From positions 1,550,001 to 1,614,000 of the forward strand of contig CP109468.1 in assembly GCA_036227345.1 (NCBI GenBank): a stretch of DNA of 64,000 nt. Direction: 5' to 3'. This document shows, piece after piece, positions 16,838-24,614 of this stretch. The notes under the pieces are model-generated. The model was not told where the DNA came from. It did not search any database and worked only from the letters and a program-made list of their open reading frames with translations. Each line of letters opens with the position of its first letter. The stretch's first letter is position 1. The stretch is from Streptomyces sp. NBC_01463 (GTDB lineage: Bacteria; Actinomycetota; Actinomycetes; Streptomycetales; Streptomycetaceae). Position numbers and translations under genes: made by a program.

Positions 16838-19702
16838 ATGTCGGACTGGCCACTGGCGATCGGTGTGCTCTCCACACTGACGATGCTGTTCTACTTCTGC
16901 GCCGGTGACCGGTTCGTCGCCGTCGCGGGCGGCCGGATGCCCTGGGGCATGCTGGGGTTCGTCGTCTCGCAGCTGGTGGAGCAGGGCGTGTGGGTCTTCC
17001 CCGGCGCCACCCCCTCCTGGTACGGACCGTCGACCTATGTGGCGGCGACGGTGTCCGGCGCGGCCTCCCTGCTGCGCATGGCCCCCAGCAGTCCCCAGCA
17101 GCGGGCCAACCCGGACCACGACCCGCTGGGGGCGTCCGAACAGGCGGCCCGGGGCCGGGAGCGGCTGCGGGAGTACGCCGCGTCCGACGACCTGACCGTC
17201 CTGGACCACGCAGTCGACGGTCTGCGCACCGCCGTCCGCAAGAGCCTGGGACACGGCTCCCACCCCGGTTACGTCACCGAGCTCGTCAAGGCCCTGCGGA
17301 TGCGCTACGAACGGCTCGGCCGGATCCAGGACCTCGACGAGGCCGTCGGCGCCGGCGAGGGGGCCGATCCGGCCAGGGCGCGACGGGCGGTCCGGGCCCG
17401 GCTGCTCTCCCAGCTCGGTACCGCTCTGCGGCTGCGCTACGACCACCTCGGCGCGGCGGACGATCTGGCCCGGGCCGTCGCCGCCGGCCGGGAGGCCGTC
17501 GGGCTGGTCCCGCCGCGCAGCCCGTACTACCCCGGCACCTGCGGCCACCTCGGCGCCTCGCTGCACAGCGACTTCCTGCGCACCGATGACCTCGACGTCC
17601 TGGAGGAGGCCGTGACCCAGGTGTCGGCGGCGGTGAAGTGGGCCGACGGGCGCGGCTACCGGCGCGCGGCGGACCGGGCCACGCTGTGCCATCTCCTGGT
17701 GCAGCGGGGGCAGCGGACCGGCGGCATCGGCGACCTCGACCGGGCCGTGAAGCTGGGACGGGAGGCGCTGGAGAGCACCGAGCCGGGCGAGGCGCTGTAC
17801 GCGACGTCCCTGAGTAATCTCGGCCTGGCACTCCGCACCCGCAACGCCATGGGGCCGGGCGCGTCCGGCACCGGTCCTTCGCCGTCCACGGCCGATCTGG
17901 ACGAGGCGGTCGACCTGAGCGGCCGCGCTCTGCGCACGGCCCCGGCGGACGCCCCCGAGCAGGCGGTGTTCCAGGTCGTCGCGGCCCTGGCCCTGCGGGA
18001 CCGTGCCCGGTACGACACGGACCGGGACCGCGGGCCCGACGGGGACGGAAGGCTGGGCGCGGCCCTCGCCGCGGCGCGGGCGGCGGCACTGCACACGCGG
18101 GCGGACGTGCCGACGCGGCTGCGGGCCGGGCTGCTGTGGAGCGACATCGCGGCCTCGGCGGGCCGGTACCGGGACGCGGTGACGGCGTTCGAGACCGTGA
18201 TCGCGCTGCTGCCGCGGCTGGCCGGCCGGGAGCTGCGCCGCGCCGACCAGGAGGACCGGCTCGGCCGCCACACCGGCATCGCGGCGGACGCCGCGGCGTG
18301 TGCCCTCGCCGAGGGCGCACCGGAGCAGGCGGTCGCGCTGCTCGAACAGGGGCGCGGCGTGCTGCTGTCGCGGGAACTGGATCTGCGGGCCGACATCCGG
18401 GAGCTGCGGGCCCGCGATCCCCGGCTGGCGGACGAGTTCGAGGAGCTGCGGGCGGCACTGGCCGAGGGGCACGGCGGGCGGCCGCCGGCCGGCGCACCCG
18501 CCGCGTCCCCGGCCGCGTCCTCCGCCGGTCTCCGCTCCCGGCGCCGTGCGCAGGGCGAGCGCTGGGACGAGCTGCTGCGGGAGATCCGTGCGCTCGACGG
18601 GCTCGCGGAGTTCGCGGGGCCGCCCTCCCCGCAGCGGCTGGTCGCCGGGGCCGCGGAGGGGGCCGTCGTCTATCTGAACGTGAGCCGGTACCGCTCCGAC
18701 GCCGTGATCATCGCGCCCGACGGCATCCGGTCCGTCCCCCTGCGGGTCACCCCGGACGACGCGGGGCACCGGCAGCGGGCCCTGGACGCCGCGCTGGACC
18801 GCCGGCGCTCCACCGCCGAGGGGGAGAGGGCCGCGGCCGTGCACGAGGTGCTGGGCTGGCTGTGGGACGCCGTGGCCGAGCCGGTGCTCGGTGCGCTGAA
18901 AGACCTGCACGCCGCGCACGGCGGGCCGGGGCTGCCCCGGGTGTGGTGGGTGCCGACCGGCACCCTCGCGCTGCTGCCGGTGCACGCGGCGGGGCATCGC
19001 GACGGCTCGCGCTCCCTGCTGGACCGGGTGATCTCGTCCTACACCCCGACGGTACGGTCGCTGGCCACGGCCCGCGCCGCGCGCGCCGCCCCCGTCGGCC
19101 TCCCGGGGCCCCTCGCCGTCACGATGTCCCGCACTCCGGACGCCGCGCCGCTGGCCGGCGCCGAGGCGGAGGCGCGCATGGTGTGCGGCCTCTTCCCGGA
19201 CACCGTGCGGCTCACCGACGAGGACGCGACGCGGGAGCGGGTACTGCGGGAACTCCCGCACCACGCCTGGGCCCATTTCGCCTGTCACGCGGTGGCCGAC
19301 CGCGACGTCCCCTCGCGCGGCGGGCTGCTCCTCCACGACCACCTGCGGAGTCCGCTGACCGTCGAGGACGTGTCGGGGCTCGACCTGGGACATCCCGAGC
19401 TCGCGTATCTGTCCTCGTGCGAGACGGCACGCACAGCACCCCGGCATGCGGACGAGGCGATCCACCTGGCCACGGCGTTCCAGCTGGCGGGCTACCGCCA
19501 GGTCGTCGCCACGCTCTGGCCGGTCCGGGACGAGGTCGGCTCGGTCTTCGCCGAACGGGTCTACACGGAACTCGCGGGCGCGGTACGCTCCGGCGCCCCG
19601 GTCGACGCGGCGGCCGCCGTGCACCGCGCGACCCTGGCGGTCCGCGAACTGTGCCCGAACCGTCCGCAGTTCTGGGCCAGCTATCTGCACGTGGGGTGCT
19701 GA
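16838..19702 (+). CDS. Membrane-anchored TPR-CHAT domain protein (caspase-like peptidase candidate)
   Basis: In this 954-aa protein, the N-terminal about 85 residues contain two or three hydrophobic spans (LAIGVLSTLTMLFYFCA, WGMLGFVVSQLVEQGVWVF, STYVAATVSGAASLL). A large helical region of TPR-like repeats follows (about residues 110-560, with LGTALRLRYDHLG and SNLGLALRTR motifs), then a C-terminal CHAT domain (about residues 690-954). The caspase-type dyad is present: His817 in HFACHA and Cys861 in LSSCETA. The start ATG 16838 has GGGAGGGG about 11 bp before. CHAT proteins are peptidases in separase-like and defence-associated systems; the target of this one is unknown. It is monocistronic and convergent with a three-gene membrane module. 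Confidence 0.85.
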   Translation: MSDWPLAIGVLSTLTMLFYFCAGDRFVAVAGGRMPWGMLGFVVSQLVEQGVWVFPGATPSWYGPSTYVAATVSGAASLLRMAPSSPQQRANPDHDPLGASEQAARGRERLREYAASDDLTVLDHAVDGLRTAVRKSLGHGSHPGYVTELVKALRMRYERLGRIQDLDEAVGAGEGADPARARRAVRARLLSQLGTALRLRYDHLGAADDLARAVAAGREAVGLVPPRSPYYPGTCGHLGASLHSDFLRTDDLDVLEEAVTQVSAAVKWADGRGYRRAADRATLCHLLVQRGQRTGGIGDLDRAVKLGREALESTEPGEALYATSLSNLGLALRTRNAMGPGASGTGPSPSTADLDEAVDLSGRALRTAPADAPEQAVFQVVAALALRDRARYDTDRDRGPDGDGRLGAALAAARAAALHTRADVPTRLRAGLLWSDIAASAGRYRDAVTAFETVIALLPRLAGRELRRADQEDRLGRHTGIAADAAACALAEGAPEQAVALLEQGRGVLLSRELDLRADIRELRARDPRLADEFEELRAALAEGHGGRPPAGAPAASPAASSAGLRSRRRAQGERWDELLREIRALDGLAEFAGPPSPQRLVAGAAEGAVVYLNVSRYRSDAVIIAPDGIRSVPLRVTPDDAGHRQRALDAALDRRRSTAEGERAAAVHEVLGWLWDAVAEPVLGALKDLHAAHGGPGLPRVWWVPTGTLALLPVHAAGHRDGSRSLLDRVISSYTPTVRSLATARAARAAPVGLPGPLAVTMSRTPDAAPLAGAEAEARMVCGLFPDTVRLTDEDATRERVLRELPHHAWAHFACHAVADRDVPSRGGLLLHDHLRSPLTVEDVSGLDLGHPELAYLSSCETARTAPRHADEAIHLATAFQLAGYRQVVATLWPVRDEVGSVFAERVYTELAGAVRSGAPVDAAAAVHRATLAVRELCPNRPQFWASYLHVGC

Positions 19703-19732
19703 GGCCGGCTCGGGCCGAGGCGGGCCCGCGGG

Positions 19733-19966
19733 CTACCCGGAGGCGTCGGCGCCGCTCGTCCCGGGCTGCGGTGCCGGCTCCGGGGGCTCGGGGGCCGGGC
19801 CGGTGTCCTGCCGGGGGACGGAGACTCCGGCCGGGTCCGAGGGGCCCCGGGTGGGTTCGGCCACGGTGGCGCTGGGGGTGTAGCCCCGGTGGTCCCCCTC
19901 GCCCCGCGCGGCCAGTGCCTTCTCGAAGGCGGTGAGTTCGGGTTCGTCGGGACGGGACGCGGTCAT
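19733..19966 (-). CDS. Small Pro-rich hypothetical protein
   Basis: This 77-aa protein begins MTASRPDEPELTAFEKALAARGEGD. The short charged helix is followed by a disordered Pro/Ala/Gly tail (DTGPAPEPPEPAPQPGT). ATG 19966 overlaps the stop of the DUF6338-like gene (ATGA), which argues that it is real and translationally coupled. No family was recognised. It is the last gene of a three-gene operon read from 21080. Confidence 0.5.
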   Translation of the reverse strand: MTASRPDEPELTAFEKALAARGEGDHRGYTPSATVAEPTRGPSDPAGVSVPRQDTGPAPEPPEPAPQPGTSGADASG

Positions 19967-20661
19967 GTCGGCTCCTCGCCGGATCGGACGGCCGGGACGG
20001 CCGTCGTCGTGGTGCCGGGCGGCGGTGCGGCGGCGGGCCGGTGGAGAAGTTCCAGTACGTCGGTGTCCGCCGCGCGTATGTGCAGACCGGCGCTGTCCCG
20101 GACGGGCCGGACGAAGCTGCCGTCCGCCCTCATCAGCCAGGCCGATTCGAGGTGGATCTCGGGGGGCTGCGGATACGAGGTGGCGTAGGAGCTGTTCCCG
20201 TACCAGCCGCCCACCCAGGCCCCGTCCCGCATCCGCATGCGGACGAAGCAGGGTCCCGCGTCGCGGAACAGGTGGTCCCACGCGGTGGGCGTCGAGCCGT
20301 AGCGCGCGGGCCGCAGACGGCGCTGCCACCAGGTGACGCCCCCGGCCGCGGCGGCCGGTACGACGACGAACAGGGCGAGTCCGAGCAGTCCGGCCGGCCG
20401 GGGCTGCCGGGCGACGGCCTCCCAGCCGCCCGCGCCGGAGTGCCGGGCGAACCGGACCAGCTGCGGCCCCGCCGCGACCAGATACAGGGTGTCGAGGACG
20501 ACGGAGGCCGCCACGGCCCGCAGCACCCGCTCCCCCAGGTCCCGTTCGCCCGGGACCGGGCCGCGAAGGCGCTCGCGGAGAAACTGGTAGGTGACGCCCG
20601 GCAGGACGACGAGCACCAGCAGCATGACCTGGAGCACGGTGGAGGGGGACTGTCCCATCAC
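19963..20661 (-). CDS. DUF6338-like membrane protein
   Basis: This 232-aa protein has N-terminal hydrophobic spans (VLQVMLLVLVVLPGVTY; ASVVLDTLYLVAAG; LLGLALFVVVPAAAAGGV). A cytoplasmic region rich in WDH, WVGGWYG and PPEIHLE elements follows, similar to the actinobacterial DUF6338 family; I assign this by resemblance only. GTG 20661 (or ATG 20658) overlaps the stop of the preceding membrane protein. No enzymatic motif is seen. DUF6338 proteins are of unknown function. Confidence 0.65.
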   Translation of the reverse strand: MMGQSPSTVLQVMLLVLVVLPGVTYQFLRERLRGPVPGERDLGERVLRAVAASVVLDTLYLVAAGPQLVRFARHSGAGGWEAVARQPRPAGLLGLALFVVVPAAAAGGVTWWQRRLRPARYGSTPTAWDHLFRDAGPCFVRMRMRDGAWVGGWYGNSSYATSYPQPPEIHLESAWLMRADGSFVRPVRDSAGLHIRAADTDVLELLHRPAAAPPPGTTTTAVPAVRSGEEPT

Positions 20662-21080
20662 ATGCCCCGCAGCCCCTCGGAGGGATCGTGCGCGATCAGC
20701 CGGGCCCGGCGCGCCCGGACGGCCAGGACCGCGGCCGCCACCCCGGTCGAGATCGCCACCCAGGGTCTCGCCGCCACGATCCAGTCGGCGGTGACCTCCT
20801 TGTTGGCGAAGGCCAGGGCCACCAGCACCCCGCAGACCATCCAGAGGACGCCGGACATCACATGGGAGGCCGTCATCTCCAGGAGCAGCAGCAGGGCGCC
20901 GAGCAGGGCCGTCACGGCGACCGCCATCGTGAACGGGTCCTCGCCGAGGAGCACTCGGTACTCACCGATGTTCAGCAGCGTGAACACGGCAAGCCACTTG
21001 GTCCGGCCGAATCCGATGAGGGGCGACAGGACGACGAGCGCGAGCACCAGCCCGTACACCACCTGCTCCGGAACATGCAT
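20658..21080 (-). CDS. Small four-helix membrane protein
   Basis: This 140-aa protein has four predicted spans (VVYGLVLALVVLSPLIGF; MAVAVTALLGALLLLLEM; SGVLWMVCGVLVALAF; WVAISTGVAAAVLAV) and a short basic C-terminal tail. It is the first gene of the operon that continues with the DUF6338-like and 77-aa proteins; adjacent stops and starts overlap. No family was recognised. The 274-bp region upstream (21081-21354) is shared with the divergent lipoprotein gene. It contains a hairpin (21234-21241/21260-21267) and a TAGAAT at 21310-21315. Confidence 0.7.
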   Translation of the reverse strand: MHVPEQVVYGLVLALVVLSPLIGFGRTKWLAVFTLLNIGEYRVLLGEDPFTMAVAVTALLGALLLLLEMTASHVMSGVLWMVCGVLVALAFANKEVTADWIVAARPWVAISTGVAAAVLAVRARRARLIAHDPSEGLRGM

Positions 21081-21354
21081 GATCCGTGCCTCCCCCCGCT
21101 GTCCGTAGTCGATCGGCGGTCAATTGCCTTACGGACAAGGCTAGTCGTGCCACCGCTCCATCGCGGTCGCTCATTCGGGTGAATACCGAGCACGGGTACG
21201 GGAGCCGGTGTGCGCGGTCGTGACCAGGGGGCGCGTGCTCCGTACCGACCGGGTGGCCGGGAGCACGGAGTGAGTACGTGTACCCACTCCCCCGGTACGT
21301 CCCGGCTCCTAGAATCACGGCACTTGCCGGTTCGGGGGGACGGGGGTCCATGAG

Positions 21355-22194
21355 ATGGCGCATGCGACGGGAAGACGGCGCACGGGGGCATTGGCGGTGA
21401 TCTCGGTGGCGGCCGCGCTGCTGACGGGATGCGCGGAGAAGCAGGCCGGGACGGAGGGCGCCCCGGCGCCGAGGACGTCCGCGCCGGTGAGCGGGAAGGA
21501 GTCGCCGGGGCCGTCCGGCACACCCGGTTCCGGTCCGACGACCAAGCCCGGCGAGCTGCCGGACGCGTACGACTTCACGCCCGACCCGGCCAGGGTGCCC
21601 AAGTCGGCTCCGCAGGCCCGGACACTGACGCGCCGGGCGGTGCTGGGACCGGACGACTGGACCGCCGGCATGGCCGTGCACCGGCCGTACGAGAGCAGCG
21701 GCACCTGGACGGTGCTGGAGGACTCGTGCGTCTGGAGCCGCGCCGGTCTGCCGGACCACGTCCTGGACAGCTTCACCCGGCGGCTCGACGTGCCCGCGGC
21801 GGACGGCAGGGGTCGGGTGCAGGGGGCGATGACGGTCACCGTGCACCGGACGGTCGCGGACGCCGACCGGGAGATCGAGGACACCGTGCAGGAGAGCTTC
21901 CGCTGCCCGGACCAGGAGCTGGGCGGCGGCCAGCGGCTCAGCGGGCTGATGTCGCTCCAGATGGACCGGAAGGACGTGCGCAACGCGGACGCCTCGCTGT
22001 TCGAGGCGGGGAAGTACGAGGGGCCGGGCTCGAACGGCAGGCAGCACTACGTCTGAAGCAAGTCCCGTATCGGCACGGTCACCGCGGCCGTCTCGGTCAA
22101 GGGCGCGAAGGGCTACGAGAACACCGACCTGCTGCGGATCGCGGCGGAGGGCGCGGCGAAGATCCTCTACCGGATCGAACTGGCGCTGAAGTGA
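21355..22194 (+). pseudogene. Lipoprotein gene interrupted by an in-frame TGA (or C-terminally truncated lipoprotein)
   Basis: An open reading frame runs from ATG 21355 to a TGA at 22054-22056 (codon 234; 233 aa). The same frame then continues with normal Streptomyces coding sequence for 45 more codons to a second TGA at 22192-22194. The junction reads HYV-stop-SKSRIGTVTA and ends AAKILYRIELALK. A Trp codon (TGG) would restore one 279-aa protein. The N-terminus has a lipobox (ALLTGC, Cys26) and a Pro/Gly-rich linker. No family was recognised. The kinase gene begins 45 bp after the second stop, as in the common lipoprotein-kinase arrangement. The sequence shows either a nonsense mutation or a sequencing error. 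Confidence 0.7.
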
Positions 22195-22239
22195 CCGCAG
22201 TCAAGTGACCGCACTCGAGACTCTGGGGCTTTCCCGCTG

Positions 22240-24387
22240 ATGGAACCGTTGCGCTCCACGGACCCGGCGCGTATCGCCGGGTACCGCATCCTCGGCCGGC
22301 TCGGCGCCGGCGGCATGGGTGTCGTCGTGCTCGGCCGCTCGCCGGGCGGTTCGCTGGCCGCGATCAAGGTGATCCGTGCCGAGTACGCGGACGACACCGG
22401 GTTCCGTACCCGGTTCCGCCGCGAGGTGTCCATCGCCCGGCAGGTCAGCAACCGCTGGGCGGTGCCCGTGGTCGACGCGGACACCGAGGCCGCGTCGCCC
22501 TGGCTGGCGACCGAGTTCGTGCCGGGGCCCTCGCTCAGTGAGGCGGTGGGGGCCGGGGCGCCGCTTCCGGAGCGCAGTGTGCGGGCGCTCGGCGCCATGC
22601 TGGCGGAGGCGCTGGAGGCGGTCCACGCGGCGGGGCTCGTGCACCGGGACGTCAAGCCCGGCAACGTACTGCTCGGGCTGGACGGTCCCCGGCTGATCGA
22701 CTTCGGGATCGCCCGCGCCCTGGACGACACCGTGCTGACGGCGACCGACGCGATCGTCGGCTCGCCGGGCTTCCTCTCGCCCGAGCAGGCCCAGGGACGC
22801 CGGATCGGGCCGCCGAGCGACATCTTCTCGCTGGGCTGTGTGCTGGTGTACGCGGCGACCGGGCGGCGGCCGTTCGGCAGCGGTCCCGCCGAGGCGATGC
22901 TGTTCCGTTCGGTCCACGACCCGGCGGATCTGACGGGGCTGCCCGCCGGTCTGCTGCCGCTGGCCGAGGCGTGCCTGGCCAAGGACCCGGCGCACCGCCC
23001 GGACGCGTCGGCGATCCGGCAGGCGCTGGCGCAGGACGCGCGGGGCGGCAGCTGGCTGCCCGCGCCGGTCACCCATCTGATCGCCGAGCGCTCGGCGCGG
23101 ATGCTGGGCCTGCCCGACATCGAGGCGACCCGGCTGGACGCCCGTACCGAGGACGCCCCGCACACCACCGCCCGGGTGCCGCAGCCGCAGCCGCGCCGGC
23201 GGTTCCTGGCGTACGCGGCCGGGGGCGTCGTCGTCGCGGCCGGCGGATCGGTCGCGGCGTGGCTCTCGTCCTCCGGCGGCGACGGCTCGAAGGGGGACGG
23301 CGAGGGAGACGGCGGGAGCCCGGCGGCGGCCCGGCCCGAGCTGCACATCGGCCTGCAGGCGGACCTCACCGGGCCGTCGGCGGCGCGCGGCAAGGGCCAG
23401 GAGCAGGGGGCGCGGCTGGCGGTCGAGGAGTACAACGCCCGCGAGGACGCGCCGTTCGTCCTGGAGCTGACGCCGGTCGACGACCGGGGGCAGGAGGCCC
23501 GGGCGACGGCGGCCGTGCGGCAACTGGCCGCCGATTCCCGGACGATCGCGGTGCTGGGGGCCACCGGGACGTCCGCGGCGCAGGAGGCGCTGACCGCGTA
23601 CGACGAGGCCGGGCTGCCGGTCATCAGTGTGGTCGACGGCGACACCCGCCATCTCAGCCGGATCTTCCTCTGCGCCCGTCCCAACGACGCGATGCAGATG
23701 CTGCCGGTGTCCCAGTACCTCGGCGCGCACGGCCTGGACGACATCGCGCTGGTGGACAACGGGACGGAGTACGGCAGACAGACCACCCGGTTCCTGAGTG
23801 AGGCGTTGCGGGGCAACGGCCGTACGGTGCGCGCGGAGACGGTGCGCACGGACGCGCGGGACGTCGGCGCGGTCGCGGCGCGGATCGCGGCGGGCCGGCC
23901 CGGGGCGGTGGTGCACGGCGGTGACTGGCAGGACGCGGCACGGTTCGCGCGGGCGCTGTCGGCCGCGGGGTACCGGGGGCCCCGGATCGCCACCCAGGCG
24001 GTGCACGATCCGCGGTTCGTGCGGGAGGCCAAGGCGGCGGCAGAGGGCTGGCTGGTGGTGTCCACCTCGGCCGATCCGGCGACGGTGCCCTCGGTGCGCC
24101 GGTTCGCGACGGCGTTCCGCAAACGGTTCGGTGCGGCTCCGCCGCTGTTCGCCGCGGAGGCGTACGACGCGGTGGGGCTGATCTCCGCGTGCGCCGGAGG
24201 GCTGGGGCGGGACCGGGTGACGCGGCAGGACCTGCTGCCGGTGCTGCGGACCAACACGTTCAAGGGTGTGTCCAGGAGCTATGCCTTCGAACCGGCGAAC
24301 GGGATGTACGCCGGGACGGGCGTGTTCATCTACCGGGTGGAGCGGGGCCGGTTCGGCTTTCTGGGCATGGACGGCCGGAAGGTCTGA
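22240..24387 (+). CDS. Receptor-like Ser/Thr protein kinase fused to a periplasmic-binding-protein domain
   Basis: This is a 715-aa protein. The N-terminal Hanks kinase domain (about residues 14-270) has the glycine loop GRLGAGGMGVV, Lys43, the catalytic loop HRDVKPGN with Asp137, the DFG loop and an SPEQAQGR segment. A single transmembrane helix lies near residues 320-343 (FLAYAAGGVVVAAGGSVAAW). The extracellular part (about residues 365-715) is a type-I periplasmic-binding fold of the Leu/Ile/Val-binding family (LHIGLQADLTGPSAARGKGQEQG; ATGTSAAQEAL). It should sense a small extracellular ligand, perhaps an amino acid, and signal inward by phosphorylation. Kinase-binding-protein fusions of this kind are known in Streptomyces. 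The lipoprotein gene lies just upstream. Confidence 0.88.
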   Translation: MEPLRSTDPARIAGYRILGRLGAGGMGVVVLGRSPGGSLAAIKVIRAEYADDTGFRTRFRREVSIARQVSNRWAVPVVDADTEAASPWLATEFVPGPSLSEAVGAGAPLPERSVRALGAMLAEALEAVHAAGLVHRDVKPGNVLLGLDGPRLIDFGIARALDDTVLTATDAIVGSPGFLSPEQAQGRRIGPPSDIFSLGCVLVYAATGRRPFGSGPAEAMLFRSVHDPADLTGLPAGLLPLAEACLAKDPAHRPDASAIRQALAQDARGGSWLPAPVTHLIAERSARMLGLPDIEATRLDARTEDAPHTTARVPQPQPRRRFLAYAAGGVVVAAGGSVAAWLSSSGGDGSKGDGEGDGGSPAAARPELHIGLQADLTGPSAARGKGQEQGARLAVEEYNAREDAPFVLELTPVDDRGQEARATAAVRQLAADSRTIAVLGATGTSAAQEALTAYDEAGLPVISVVDGDTRHLSRIFLCARPNDAMQMLPVSQYLGAHGLDDIALVDNGTEYGRQTTRFLSEALRGNGRTVRAETVRTDARDVGAVAARIAAGRPGAVVHGGDWQDAARFARALSAAGYRGPRIATQAVHDPRFVREAKAAAEGWLVVSTSADPATVPSVRRFATAFRKRFGAAPPLFAAEAYDAVGLISACAGGLGRDRVTRQDLLPVLRTNTFKGVSRSYAFEPANGMYAGTGVFIYRVERGRFGFLGMDGRKV

Positions 24388-24614
24388 CCGGCCGTCACTC
24401 TCCGCGACCCGCAAACCACTTGCACCGAGCCTGTGGTCCGTCGCGCGGATTTCCCGCCCAATCCCCGCACTTCACGCATTCCTGACAGGTTTACGTCACA
24501 AATTTTAGCTGCGAGAGCGGAATCTTGCGCAGCGCCGTGGACTTCCTTGCGGAGGTACTCCTAGCCTGTGGGGCGTCCGAAGAGCCCCCCGCGAGCCGCA
24601 AGGACGACATCCTC

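Noticed and set aside
16574..19690. A 1038-residue open frame on the minus strand opposite the CHAT gene
   Set aside because: It is an antisense shadow: composition is Arg/Gly/Pro-rich without domains, while the plus strand shows clear TPR and CHAT motifs.
21234..21267. Inverted repeat CGTGCTCC/GGAGCACG upstream of the lipoprotein gene
   Set aside because: The 18-bp spacer and 8-bp GC-rich arms are common by chance in this DNA; no promoter alignment supports an operator.
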